A stretch of DNA of 64,000 nucleotides from Xylona heveae TC161 (GCF_001619985.1 NW_017264202.1:496001-560000), one strand, 5' to 3'; shown: positions 10,300-20,968, numbered from the stretch's first letter. A program made the numbers and translations. The notes: a model not told the origin generated them from the sequence alone.

Positions 10300-11980
10300 A
10301 TGGCCGTTTTAGAAGACTCGAATATAGTCGAACCTGCGGCCGAGATGTTGTCCTTCAACATTTTAAAGGCACAGAAGCATGACCGCGCCGGACTTAGACT
10401 GGGGAGACTTTTGCTGTCTGATCGTACTCCTATTGAAACGCCTCATTTTATAAGCATCACTTCGAGAGGCGCAATTCCACATATCACCCAAGATACGATG
10501 AAAAAGCATACAAAAACCAACAGCGTATATGTCGCGTTGGAAGATTGTGAGCGAAGCAATTCTCTGCCTTACGTTTCCATTCGTTATGCTAATTCGGATG
10601 CTCGTATTCGAGCATAGAAGTCATAGAAAAGGCTCCACGCGAAACTCCTCCCGTATATTCTATGCCCGCTCAACATGATACCTCTGCACTGCGCCAGTTC
10701 ACCTCCCTGGGTCAGAACACAACAATGATAATGGGCGCTCGTCGTATCGATCCGATTGCATGCCCGGCAGCGAATTCAAACTCAGCCGTGTCGATCTTAA
10801 CCTCTGTCGGCTTTCGACAACTCGAATCAGAAGACTACGCAGAAGCTGCACGGAAATTGCAGCCTGATATTGTCATTGGACTTGCAGATATTGTATTTGG
10901 CCAAAAGCCAGGATTAAAACGCATGCAGAAGATGGGCGACCGGACCGGCTGGTGGATGGAGCACCTGGTGGCTGCGTGCTCCGAGCAGCCGGAGATGTCT
11001 GAGCACAAGCAGAAGCACAACAAAAAGCCAGCCATCTTTGCGCCAGTCCTGCCCATGTCTCAGGGGCAACAGCATTTCTACCTTAATCAGCTGGAGGAAG
11101 AACTACGAGGCCACATTGCTGGTCTGACACTATACGATCCCACATCTGTCACGGAGATTCCGCCTGGCCTCGCTTCGCTTCCTCGCATGTCCCTAGATGG
11201 ACCGAAATCGCCATCAGACATCTTATACCGCATATCACTCGGCATAGATCTGTTCGCTATTCCTTTTATCTGCGAAGCCACCGACGCCGGCATCGCGCTG
11301 GACTTTACGTTCCCAGCTCCCAAAGGCGTCGCAACGAGCGAACCCAAACAGCTTGGAACAGACATGTGGAGCTCGGAATTCGCCGGTGATATCTCTCCTC
11401 TTCAGGACGGATGTACCTGCTATACATGCACCCGGCATCACAAGGCGTATATTCAGCATTTATTAGTAGCAAAGGAAATGTTGGGCTGGACTTTGTTACA
11501 AATCCACAATGAGCGCGTCATGAATGAGTTTTTTGCGGGCATCCGCGCAACTATTGCGGAAGACACGTTCGAAACAGAGCGCAAGATATTTGAGAATGCA
11601 TATCATAGTGAATTGCCAGAAAAGACTGGTCAGGGTCCTAGGTAAGACAACCTTTTGTATTGTCTATCTGTTAGGGTGTTGGGCCGTAGGCCGTTAGACC
11701 ATTATGCTTTTAGGCCGTTATGCTATTAGGGTATCAGGGTGTAAGGCTGTGTTATGCAGTTCAAGCTAACCTTTTCTTTTTTTTTCTCTCGAATAGAGTA
11801 CGAGGCTACCAATTCAAAGTTAATGGGCCGAACGAACCAAAGAAGAACCAAGCATCATATACGACCCTCGACGACTCCAGGCAGTGCATAGAAGAAGCAG
11901 CGGCAGCGGCAGCGATACCAAGCCCCGGTGAAGATGCAGATGATCTTGCGGCAAAGGGCTTTGCGGAGAAGGCTGAATAG
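10300..11980 (+). CDS. QTRT2: Queuine tRNA-ribosyltransferase accessory subunit 2
   Basis: Non-catalytic partner of QTRT1 in the eukaryotic tRNA-guanine transglycosylase that inserts salvaged queuine at wobble position 34 of GUN-anticodon tRNAs. Exons 10300-10546, 10621-11641 and 11797-11980 give 483 residues. The N-terminus FNILKAQKHDRAGLRLGRL and IETPHFISITSRGAIPHIT are typical of the subunit. The junction reads ALEDF/IEKAP using the acceptor GAAG just before 10621. The zinc site is seen as GCTCYTCTRHH with a downstream histidine in LLQIHNERVMNEFF. The C-terminus VRGYQFKVNGPNEPKKN is followed by an Ala-rich acidic tail. Fungi are thought to salvage queuine from outside, so a QTRT1 gene is expected elsewhere in the genome. 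The distant first and third exons fit well; alternative acceptors are discussed in findings. Confidence 0.95.
11642..11796 (+). repeat. Short repeats inside QTRT2 intron 2
   Basis: TAGGCCGTTA occurs at 11687-11696 and again at 11711-11720, between related TATGCTTTTAG/TATGCTATTAG and TTAGGGTGT/ATCAGGGTGT units. The intron (155 bp) is longer than its neighbours in the gene, consistent with a small local tandem expansion. Confidence 0.5.
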
Positions 11981-12932
11981 ATTAGATCTTTCTTTCCTTC
12001 CTTCTTTATATTTTCCCCTTTTGCTTTTCCAATTCCTTGTCTTTCTCGTTCTCTTTCTTTGTCCCTATCCCTATCCATTTCTTTCTCCTACCGTTTTTCT
12101 TCTCTTTTTCTTTTCATGTTCATTTATAAATTTTTATCTGTGCACTTTTATTCCTGGGATATCCTTTTGACCCACGATTTTTTTTCCCCTTTGTTTGGGG
12201 GGGTGGTTTTAGGGAGGGTGATTTCTTAGGGGTTTTTCGTTGTTCAAATAAATCTGTTTCCTGGACGGGATCAGCATACAATGTACAATATCATTAGCAT
12301 TGCTCGGACGGCATGGCACGATAGCGTCTCCAGACTTTTTTGTTATATAATTCAGATAACGTGCCCATTTCTCACTATCTTATTCATAGGAGAGCAAAAT
12401 AAAGTAACTAACTGAAGATCTTTAATATATTGCTTGGCTTTCAAAGTGCAGAAATGCTAACTTTCTATTTGGAAAGAGAGGGAAAGATAAAGAAACAAGA
12501 CGCAAGGGAAAAAGGGAAAAGATGAAAAACGCTGAAACAAAATACTTTTATTTTTCGCCCGCCTTTTTTTTGTTCAGGTTGTTGAAGAGTGTACATGAAA
12601 GTTGATGTTGAGACCGTAAATATTTTTTTCGAGCACACGAGAGAGACAATCCCGAGAAGCTTCCGAAATTGAAAGAAAGGAAGAAAAAAAGAAAGAAAAA
12701 AAGAAAAAAAGATCTACAATGAATCAAGAGAAAGGAAGAGAAGGAAAAAAAGGGTATAGAATATGACAGCGTTCGTGACCATAAGTTGAGTAGATCATGC
12801 ATGCTAGTATGCAACAATTTTTGCTGAGCCAATACAAAATTTAGAATAGGAAAAAATTGTAAAGCTAAAGCAAAGGCAAAAGCACAAGCAAAAGCTAAAG
12901 AGCTAAAAAAAAGCTTCTAGTACTGTCCCCGT
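11981..12932. other. Convergent 3' region of QTRT2 and MTHFR, low complexity
   Basis: A pyrimidine-rich tract (about 11980-12180, repeated CTTTCTT/TTTCCC) and purine-rich tracts (12470-12540, 12660-12750, 12840-12910 with AAAGC-type units). The frames in it are low-complexity artefacts. This is 3' untranslated DNA of two convergent genes. Confidence 0.6.
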
Positions 12933-15231
12933 CTAGTCTTCGAGTAATAGATCCCAGAGAGCGTTCGGCTGCACGTAGGCGTGGTGGGTGATGCTGATGA
13001 GCCAGGAGTCGTCGCGGGTCTCGCGGAGCAGCTTGGCGGAAGGTGATCGGGGAGGGTAGACGCGCTGCCATTCTTCCCAGATGGTGTATGCTTCTTCGAG
13101 CCAGGCCTTGAAGGATTCTTTCTCGATGATGGTGGGGGTGGTTATTCTGGAATGTTTTAGTAATGGGATACTTGAAAGTCTAAATTGGAGGGGGGAAAAA
13201 GGAAGAAAAGAAAAGAAAAGATTTGGAACGGAGTGCGTAGCCATTAAAGTGAACAAGGGCAAAGAGTGGCTTGAACAGACGGGTGTGAACTCACTCTTTA
13301 GCAGCAAAGACACCCCAAGTCACTGCGTTCACGGCATCTTCATCCGAGGAAACAAAGTCGCCAGCGGCATTTCCTGCAAAGTAAGAGACCTCGTCGAGGG
13401 CGGAAATCTTCTTTTGCAGCTTAGCCCAGTCGGCAGAAGGGAGGAAGATTTCTACAAAGGCCTACAAAACGTATATTAGCTTCCATGGATACAAGCACCA
13501 GATGATGGTCCTGGAATTATCGAACCTTTTGGAACACGAAACCGTTTCTCGGGCCCCAACCAAAGTCTTTGTGGTCGCTGCGAACGCCGTCGACGGCGGG
13601 CTGACTGGCAACAGTCCACCATCCTTTTTGATGGAGCTTTAGTAATTCGTTACGAATGGTCTGGGTCTCTTCACTGAGAGCCTCCTCGCTCCAAGGGATA
13701 GCATCGAGCTCGCCCGTAATGTGACGACTAAAGATTTGGGAGATGTCGTCTCTCGTGACAGGATATCCCCAGAGTTTGGTGGCCTGGGCAGTGGAGACGT
13801 GGAGAGAGGGCCCGTAACCGTCAATTTCACCATACGCTAAAGGTTTCGTCAATAATCAGGAAGAGGGATAATCGATATTAAACAAGATACTAACCAGGTG
13901 ATCTTGAGTCTCCCCATCGACCGTTGGGAAAGTCGTCCCACGTTGCTTCTCTGCCAAGAGCACCCTCGCCCTCGGAAATAGCCAGTGTAGTTGCGCGAGA
14001 ACTGACTAGATCTCTGGGAACGCCAACCTCAGATTCAGGAGCTTCGAACGGCCTGTTCCCAGTCCCAGAGGAATGTTCCACCACGACGCGGTTTCGGGGC
14101 ATGGAGTTAGTGGAGGAATACCGACGGCGCTCCTTCTTTTTCTGTTCGTCTAGCTGGAAGCTGTCTCCATCCTCAACCACGGAGAAATCATCAGCTGGCG
14201 TCATTGGTGTAGAAGGGGGTATCAGGTGGCATCGCTCAAGAATAAAGGCGACCGCCTTTTCTAGATTTAATGTGTAAAAGTGAAAGCCTCGAGCGCCAGG
14301 AGAGGGTGATCTCTTGATCGTCTCTACAATCTCGCTGATGATATCCACGCCGACCCTCTTGACAGCCTCGTCATCTCCCCTGACTTCGTCGAGCCTAGCT
14401 GTGACGTCCTCGGGAAGAGTTGCATGACTCAGCTTTGTCGTCCGTTTCAGGATGGCATAACTTTGTACAGGCATCAGTCCCGGAATGATGGGAATCGTCT
14501 TGAATGCCCCAGACGGATGATTTCTCAGCGTACTCTCAAACTTCTGGAAAGACGTTATATCGAAGAAGAGCTGAGTCAAAATAAAGTCGGCGCCAGCCTC
14601 GACCTTCTCGACGAGGTAAGGTATATCCTTTGCCGCATCCAGATATTCGGGGTACGACTCATCCGTGTGGCCTTCTGGGTAAGCTGCCACACCAATGGCA
14701 AAGTAATCTCCGTACTGCTTTCGGATGTATCGTACCAAGTCAACGGCATACTTGAATTCGACATTGCTGTCCTGGGTCGCGGGGAGTGTCTCGTCCTCAT
14801 GATATTCGTTGCTCCGAGGAGGGTCGCCACGCAGGGCCAAAATATTTCTAATTCCAAGAGCTTTAGCACTCTCCAATGCTTGATCAATGAGCGGCCGGCT
14901 CATATTAGTGCAGGTAAGATGGAGGCAAGTTGTCAATCCAAGTTGTCGTTGGCATGTCGCAGCCAATTCAAGAGATCTTTCGGATGTGCTGCCACCGGCA
15001 CCCCATGTTACGGTTACGAATAGCGGACGCAATGCTCGAGCCATACGCTCCAGACGTGCCTGGAGGTTGGACAAACCCTATAAGTGAAGAAATATCATAA
15101 GCTCAGTTCAAGTGACTCCAACGAAGCTTCGTGAGTGGACAAACCGTTGCCGTCTTTGGCGGGAAGAACTCCAGAGAGAAATAGTATGCATCATCAGGTA
15201 GCGCCGCAACCTTTTCCGAGATTTTCTCCAT
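12933..15231 (-). CDS. MET12: Methylenetetrahydrofolate reductase, Met12 type
   Basis: Reduces 5,10-methylene-THF to 5-methyl-THF, the methyl donor for methionine synthesis. Five exons (15231-15145, 15077-13895, 13836-13526, 13461-13295, 13146-12933) give 653 residues. The N-terminal FAD-binding TIM barrel (about 1-300) shows YYFSLEFFPPKT, FVTVTWGAGG, LHLTCTN, ILALRGDPP, GVAAYPEGH and GADFILTQLFFD. A low-complexity Ser/Arg linker follows. The C-terminal regulatory half begins GREATWDDFPNGRWGDSRSP and continues AYGEIDGYGPS, the diagnostic signature of yeast Met12 rather than Met13. It ends HAYVQPNALWDLLLED. The donor of intron 3 (GTTCGA) is non-standard; the other introns are ordinary and phases match throughout. 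A Met13 paralogue is expected elsewhere. Confidence 0.96.
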
Positions 15232-15537
15232 TTTGGTCGTGCAATTGAATCCTCAGGGTTCTATCTGTATGGAGGGGAAATGGCGGGGCAGTAGGAGAGG
15301 ATGTGGATAATATGCTCTTCCACCCGCTGCCGCCCGCACTAGGCGATCGGCAGAGAAAAAGACCGAGAGGATCCGAGTTGTTTACACCATTAATGATGAC
15401 ACCATCGTCCATAGTCACTTCATAAAAGTTCAATTTTCAATTGATAGACTGATCGTTGTTATATGATTACAAGATGTATCTATGCCAAGCGGCGAATTTC
15501 TATTCAGAATGCAACTGACTCACAAAATTGTAAAATT
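15232..15537. other. Short intergenic spacer, MTHFR promoter
   Basis: 306 bp between the MTHFR start and the 3' end of the FAM210-like gene. Nothing recognisable. Confidence 0.5.
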
Positions 15538-16384
15538 CTACGGCAGACGAGACCCCACGTCATCGTGCGGCGGTCTGCTATTCGTACTCTTACTACCAGT
15601 GCCTTTTGCAACAGCTCCCCCTTCAACAGCTCCCGTGCCAGCAGCAGCTGATGGAAGGGCCTTCTTCTTTCCAAATCTAAAAATCTTCGAAAATCTGGTT
15701 GTAATTGGGAGCACGGCAATTCGAGCGAACCACGGCGTGGCCGATGCGCTGATGATCAATCTAATGGGCAACAGTGCCTTCGTGATAGCGTATGCAGTTG
15801 CAACCCTGCCACATTGTTAGCATATTTGCCATCATCGTAGTCTTGCTTCATATTCTTAGCATACTCGACCACTATGCGAACGCCTCCCTCTCCCCGGCCC
15901 CACCAGCGGTCTCGAAACGTCCGTTTCCCGTCATCTCCAACATCTCCCAGCCAGCCCTTCTTCCTAAAGTAGCCCCCAAATTTCTCCACACCATCACTCA
16001 CCCACTTGCCTTCACTGACATAAGGTGGCAGATAATTTGTGTAGTGGAAAGTAGCAGCAAGGCCGACGAGCGGGACGATGGCGGTCAACTCATGTAGAAT
16101 AAGGAACGACGTTATGTGCGAAACGGGCGCCGACCGCAAGGGATCGATGTATTTGTGCAAAAACCGAGGGACTGCAAATCGTAAACGCAACCGGTCAATC
16201 AGGATGGTTGCCATTCCACAGAGGAATAGGTGTACCACGTACAGCGGGAAAATAAACGGTCTACTCGAGACTTCGCCCTATGGGTTTCCTCTTGGCTCTT
16301 GGTAGAATAGCATTGGTGACGAGAAGGGCGAATAATGTTCAAAGCCCGACGCGCGGTCAATACGCGCTGCATATACTGGCGCAT
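15538..16384 (-). CDS. FAM210/DUF1279-like mitochondrial membrane protein
   Basis: Exons 16384-16243, 16171-15865 and 15805-15538 give 238 residues. The N-terminus is Arg-rich and lacks early acidic residues (MRQYMQRVLTARRALNIIRP), which fits a mitochondrial presequence. The core begins FPRFLHKYIDPLRSAP and contains one hydrophobic helix, ELTAIVPLVGLAATFHYTNY, then EKFGGYFRKKGW. The conserved C-terminal block is ATAYAITKALLPIRLIISA followed by TPWFARIAVLP, the FAM210A/B (DUF1279) signature. The tail is Ala/Gly/Lys-rich. Family members sit in the inner mitochondrial membrane and have been linked to mitochondrial translation or organisation; a precise function is not known. The 3' introns carry textbook branch sites (TGCTAAC). 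The family call rests on the last block. Confidence 0.82.
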
Positions 16385-17627
16385 TACTTCATGGCAGAAT
16401 ATTGATATAAGTTGTGAAACGCAGCAGCTTCAGAGTCAGGCCATTGAATTAACTTCCCGACGATAAGATCTGCCCTAGATGCGTAACGCATCCACGTGAT
16501 TAAGGTTCTGGGGACGTTGAGAAACCAAGAGCACCACTTGCTTTCTGTTAAAAATACTAGACATTTATCATTTTTTTTATTGATGTAAAACAGAGTTTTC
16601 GACATCTAATCAAAAAATTTGTGGAAAAGTGACGAATCTTGCTGACGTTCATCATTGGGGATGGACATGCCTGGAACATCCTATATCAAGGTCAATATGA
16701 GGTTGCATCCTCACAAGGAAAAAGGGACAAATTGCTGTACCATGGCACCTATACTGCTCAGGTCTACTACAAGTATTAACTTCGATCACCCTTTAGGAGT
16801 ATCGGACATTATGGAATGTATGTGCTTGCTCTAAAACACTTCCACATTTGTCAATAGGAGATATAAGACGCTGTCCTCCAAGCGTCTCCCCTTACCACTT
16901 GAACCTTGAGAAGACATTTATCAGCACATTGACCTAGAGACAAGGACAAAGTTTGCACACGCTTTTGGATCACATTTATTGGTCTTGCATTTCAGAATTA
17001 CACGGAGTTAAGATCACTGGGCTTCCGTCTGAGAGATGGAACTCAGTACGCACAATAGCGAAAGAGGACCTGTAAGTCAGCTGGAGCTAACACCGACTAC
17101 AAGAATACTTGCTTCCTTTGCTATTTTTCCAAGAAATGTTTCCTGGCTTGGCAAATATGAACAGCTTGGACGCGCCTTGAACTCGCACAGATGATCTGCG
17201 GAGCATTCTGGCCGAGTCAAAAATGCTGTCGATATCCTTGTGCTGATGAGTTCTCGTCTAACAAGCAAAATAGAGGGTCCGTCTTGCTAAGATATATAAG
17301 GAAAGGTTGCCAGTTACTCGATATGGCATGCATGCGACGAGAGAAACCGCGCTCGGATTTCTCTGACCTGGTTTCGACTTGATCTCAGTGAGAAATGTCA
17401 GAGATTTAAGGTATTTCCCTCCTTCTTCGGTCCAGTCAGCGGTTTTCCCATACATACAGGCCGTAGAAGGTGTCAGCACAGACTTTCAATCTATACTATA
17501 TATGACAGGGGGGTGTTTGGCGCCAGTTCCAGGCCACCCCTCAATCATAGTGCCACGCTCTGATCGGCAGGGAGTTATCACTTTTCTCACTCTTCGTGCT
17601 TTCCTGTCCTTTGCGATATCCCTACTC
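16385..17627. other. Intergenic, about 1.2 kb, no supported gene
   Basis: Several frames of 60-90 codons occur (for example 17258-17479 - and 17379-17639 +), but none joins into a convincing spliced product and none resembles a known family. It marks the start of a gene-poor stretch that continues to about 21.3 kb. Confidence 0.45.
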
Positions 17628-18668
17628 TTATGGATCTGATCCTGCTTGTAAATTCTTGTACACTCTTCGCATCAGATATAACTGCCATGGTCGCTCAAGC
17701 AGGAAAGCCAAAATATAAAGACGCTCCTGCACGTATTCCCACCAACGAGAATACCACCATTTGCGCATGTTATATTCAGTCGTAACATCTCTTGCTAATG
17801 CTGCGATTGATGGGTACTGTAAATGCCAGCACTTCCTGATAATATCTTGAAATTGGAGGTTTTCGGTAGATGGGAAGGAGATTTGTTCCATTTTGATATC
17901 TTCACCCCTCCATTCCCGCGGAAGGTTGAACTCTTCTGGCTCTTGACCCTGACAGATGGTGTAGATACACCAACCTGCTGCATACTGCTCACTGATATGA
18001 CTTGCGTAGTCAAAATTCAGCGGACAATATGTGTCTGCACTTGTAATGCGATCTTCGCCCAGGCGTGCGCTACTACCAAAGTCCGCCAACACAACATTAT
18101 CATCGTGATTGAGAAGAATATTTGGTGGTCGAAGGTCTCCGTGGGCGTAGCCAATACTTTCCAGCCATGCCAAGGCACCGATAAGTTGTTTTACCCAGCG
18201 TGCTTTCTTGTCCGATGTAATGGGCGGCTGGTTTTCCAGTTTTATCGGTGGAAAATACTCGTCCTTCTCTCCTCTTGCAGCGAGAAGACGCTTTCGCAGA
18301 TTGCATTTCATCGGCGGCATAAATATCCCTTCCGGAACACACAAGCAAGGCTGCAAAATGTGCAGATTGGGGTGCCATCTTGATGCCTTTGCAATGTCCA
18401 TGTAAACATTTTTTTCTCGTGCAAGTCCCTCCTCGGCGTGTAAAGTGTTTGTTTGGTAAATTTGCTTCCATCTGGGATCATAGTCTTCTGGATAATCATA
18501 CTTGAAAGCGAATTTAAATGCAACCTTGGGATGGAGGCCGAGCACATAGCAGAATGCTGCTCCGAGAATATTGCCTCCAGTGCCGTCGAAATTACAAGCA
18601 ATGGGGACCAGACCTGGAAACGGCGTAATTCGTTTCCGCGTAGATTTCGTAGGTGGTGGCGTAGACAT
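17628..18668 (-). CDS. Orphan protein-kinase-like protein
   Basis: A single-exon 346-residue protein. The catalytic loop reads GYAHGDLRPPNILL (HGD in place of HRD, with the catalytic Asp and the Asn retained) and the metal-binding motif is VVLADFGSS. A glycine-loop-like NFDGTGGNILGAAF near residue 27 and a Lys-rich KVAFKFAFKYDYPED strand precede it. The C-lobe ends in an aromatic tail (RKWWYSRWWEYVQERLY). The kinase fold is reliable, but the N-lobe is atypical: no clear VAIK, and the Gly-rich segment is irregular. It belongs with the lineage-specific fungal kinase-like families that expand in Pezizomycotina. The substrate is unknown and activity uncertain. It lies alone in a gene-poor stretch, consistent with accessory status. 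Confidence 0.8.
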   Translation of the reverse strand: MSTPPPTKSTRKRITPFPGLVPIACNFDGTGGNILGAAFCYVLGLHPKVAFKFAFKYDYPEDYDPRWKQIYQTNTLHAEEGLAREKNVYMDIAKASRWHPNLHILQPCLCVPEGIFMPPMKCNLRKRLLAARGEKDEYFPPIKLENQPPITSDKKARWVKQLIGALAWLESIGYAHGDLRPPNILLNHDDNVVLADFGSSARLGEDRITSADTYCPLNFDYASHISEQYAAGWCIYTICQGQEPEEFNLPREWRGEDIKMEQISFPSTENLQFQDIIRKCWHLQYPSIAALARDVTTEYNMRKWWYSRWWEYVQERLYILAFLLERPWQLYLMRRVYKNLQAGSDP

Positions 18669-19604
18669 CTCTCTGATTCACACGAAGAAAATTCGAGACA
18701 GGAGAGCAAAGAGAAGGCTAAATGAACCCTTCTATGTGAATATTGGAATATTCGCAACGTCCCTGCACATTTAACATTTGGTCAGAACACGGCTGTTCTA
18801 TCAGACAAGGACAAGGAACAAGAAAAAACCGCCTAAACCTTTACCAGTTTGTTTAAAAAACGATTCAGATTTATAAGAGCAAATCGTACATTCAGCAAGT
18901 GCCTCAATCGAGTGAGATTCGCAAGGGTGAAAGCGGATGGTGATAGTTATACGTAGTAGCGCGGCCTAGCATAACTATCGGAATAGGCGAGCCCAGGGCG
19001 AGTTTAGGGGGACGGGAAGCGCCTATAGGGGCGGGAATTAAGCCTTCTCCACTACGTTTAAACCAACTGTAGCTCCAAGAACCTATTCTCCCGGCCGACT
19101 GCCTGAGAAGGCGAAGCTTCTTCATTGGGTATCGATTTTACCATCACGCTAGGAATGTCACTGGGGTGGTTTTCCAATCTACAATAAAGATTTATGGAGT
19201 GAAACGAAGGAAATCACCTGTGACTAAATTATCTGAGCTCTCAACTAACTAAGGTACCTAGGTCACACCTACCTACCTTACCTAGATACCGTAGGCTCTT
19301 TATACCTTGCATGTGAACTGTATGTAACGGTGGTCCACAGACAAATACTCTGGTGATTAGGAACAAGCATACCCCCTGCAAGCTTCCAGTGCCATCTGGT
19401 ACTGCATACTCTTCTACTCTCATCCGCGTGGTCATCATTCCTCTTATCGTACCCACTGCCGTTACATCGGTTTCCAACTCCACCATTTGGGAAGGATGCA
19501 ATATATTCTTTATATTGAAAGCATCGGAAGCTGCGCTGGTTAATTTTTTTTTCCCCCCAAAAAAGCTAGAGCTAGTCATTTAGGATAAATTCGTACCTGA
19601 AGAG
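18669..19604. other. Intergenic, about 0.9 kb
   Basis: No supported gene. A locally GC-rich block near 18950-19130 contrasts with AT-rich sides, and a CCTA-rich repeat-like patch lies at 19251-19296 (listed separately). A 112-codon frame (19241-19579 -) overlaps the patch and lacks family resemblance. Confidence 0.45.
19251..19296. repeat. CCTA/CCTAGG-rich patch
   Basis: GGTACCTAGGTC is followed by repeated ACCT/CCTACCTT/CCTAGATACC units. Short tracts of this kind are scattered in many ascomycete intergenic regions. No ends or target duplications can be defined, so no element family is assigned. Confidence 0.4.
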
Positions 19605-19883
19605 CTACCCAGAGCGCGGTGGAAACTGAAACTGTGGAAGAGGCGGCTTGGGGCCTTGGTTTGCAGGGACCCAGCTATTGTTCTGCTTTACGAACTTCCC
19701 CTGCGCTTTACAATCACCACAAGGTTCACGTATCGTTGTAGAGGCAAGATAGGTCGTGGTGACGGTAGCACATTGAGTTCCACGTGAAGTTGCAATGCCG
19801 CATTTCTCAATTTCGTTTTCTTTCTCGTCTCGAAGCTGATGACCACATTCGAATTTTGTATACGTCATAGGTATGTAGCACAT
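19605..19883 (-). CDS. Small Cys-rich hypothetical protein
   Basis: 92 residues in one exon, starting MCYIPMTYTKFECGHQL. A regular CGH, C, C, CGDC spacing (FECGH, EKCGIA, TQCAT, EPCGDCK) over residues 12-62 resembles a small zinc-binding fold common in fungus-specific hypothetical proteins. There is no signal peptide, so it is unlikely to be a secreted effector. The C-terminus is Pro-rich (NQGPKPPLPQFQFPP). I do not know its function. Confidence 0.6.
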   Translation of the reverse strand: MCYIPMTYTKFECGHQLRDEKENEIEKCGIATSRGTQCATVTTTYLASTTIREPCGDCKAQGKFVKQNNSWVPANQGPKPPLPQFQFPPRSG

Positions 19884-20638
19884 GATTGGATAAAAATGGG
19901 GCGATAGACTGTTGTTGGAAAAAATATGTTAAATTGGAACGGACATTCTGTAACATCTTCGATGGATATCTTGGAAGGCTTTTATAACTCTGTGGCCTTC
20001 AATTCTGGATAGACCATCCGAGATCATCGGTTCAGCTGTTATCCATAACAAGCTCCACTATGACATGAGGTAGACTTTGTAAAAAGCAAACGTTGCTTAT
20101 ACTGGCTGTTTTTGCCAGCGGGCATGCAACATCTCTGCATGAAGAATCACAATAGGAACTTGCATTGCGCCGATAACAGAGACTGCCCAATGGGTTTCAG
20201 GCGGGGTGGAACGTACTTTATACCTTGCTTGGCGCCAGATCGATATAACCCAAAGAACATTGGCTAAAACCTCCATAATGGGTGCAAGAACTGCATTAGC
20301 ACCGTTGCCTTGCTGCTCGAGCCCACGGTTGCCTGACTGCCGAAGCCTCGCGCACTTGGCAGCCTCGCAAGATCGACTCCATGTGAAGGGGCTTGCGCAA
20401 GCCTCGCAGGACTTACCGTGGGCCCTTCAATAATAATGGCTATTGAACGCCGTATAATTGAACACCCCAATCGTACTTGGCATGGGATGATATCATCCGC
20501 TTAGAAGACTAAGAGTTGGATAAAACTGATGCATTTAAATTTTGGTAAGACCGTCAGTAGAAACAGAAAATCGAGGGAATGCAGTCATACCAAGCGAGAA
20601 TTGATATAAACTCCTCGTTGTAAAATCTGAAGTGTACC
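19884..20638. other. Intergenic with a small inverted/direct repeat
   Basis: No supported gene. Contains the repeat block at 20321-20423, described separately. Confidence 0.45.
20321..20423. repeat. Inverted-repeat block with three AGCCTCGC units
   Basis: GCCCACGGT (20321-20329) is the exact reverse complement of ACCGTGGGC (20415-20423). Between the arms AGCCTCGC occurs three times (20344, 20361, 20400). The block is GC-rich inside AT-rich DNA. It could be a MITE-like remnant or a chance cruciform; no target duplication is evident. Confidence 0.4.
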
Positions 20639-20648
20639 TTATAAATAG
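20639..20648 (+). promoter_or_regulatory. TATA box ahead of the 20703 open frame
   Basis: TTATAAATAG lies 55 bp upstream of the ATG at 20703, a good TATA-to-start distance. Confidence 0.4.
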
Positions 20649-20702
20649 TCTGCTGAGCTGCGCGAGTACGATCTGATCTGCTCAAAAAGCTCCTATTCGA
20701 AA

Positions 20703-20968
20703 ATGACCATCCACCCAGAAGAAAAAGGTCTCTCCCGGTATGTATATGTGGCCCCTCACATAGTGACGTACCAAAATCCCTGTTTTAATTTATTTTTGAA
20801 AATTTTTTGTCGGAAAGAAAGCCATTGGTAAGAAGCGTGCATAAATTCAGCAAAACAACCTCCCGTGCGGCTGCTGCCTGGAAAGAATGCGTGTCGGCGC
20901 GGTCATGCCAAGGTCGAATTGTTTCATTCTCCGAGAAATCATCTGCAATCATCTTCAGCCATGCATGA
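20703..20968 (+). CDS. Possible 50-residue hypothetical protein (two exons)
   Basis: Exon 1 (20703-20737) reads MTIHPEEKGLSR, followed by a GTATGT donor. Exon 2 (20851-20968) begins KTTSRAAAWKECVSARSC and ends KSSAIIFSHA. The phases agree and a TATA box precedes it. The intron contains an internal AAAG/CCATTG/GTAAGA arrangement that would fit a 6-bp microexon, adding two residues in frame. I recognise no family. The coherent splice signals and amphipathic exon 2 make a real short gene plausible, but it could also be a transcribed leader. Confidence 0.35.

Noticed and set aside
12548-12832. 94-codon frame on the minus strand
   Set aside because: It translates poly-purine DNA into Phe/Leu/Ser runs; low-complexity artefact in a convergent 3' region.
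16384-16605. 73-codon minus frame next to the FAM210-like start
   Set aside because: Lies in that gene's promoter and shows no family resemblance.
18904-19125. 73-codon minus frame in a GC-rich block, considered as a transposon fragment
   Set aside because: No terminal repeats, no domain and no second copy in the window; family cannot be named.
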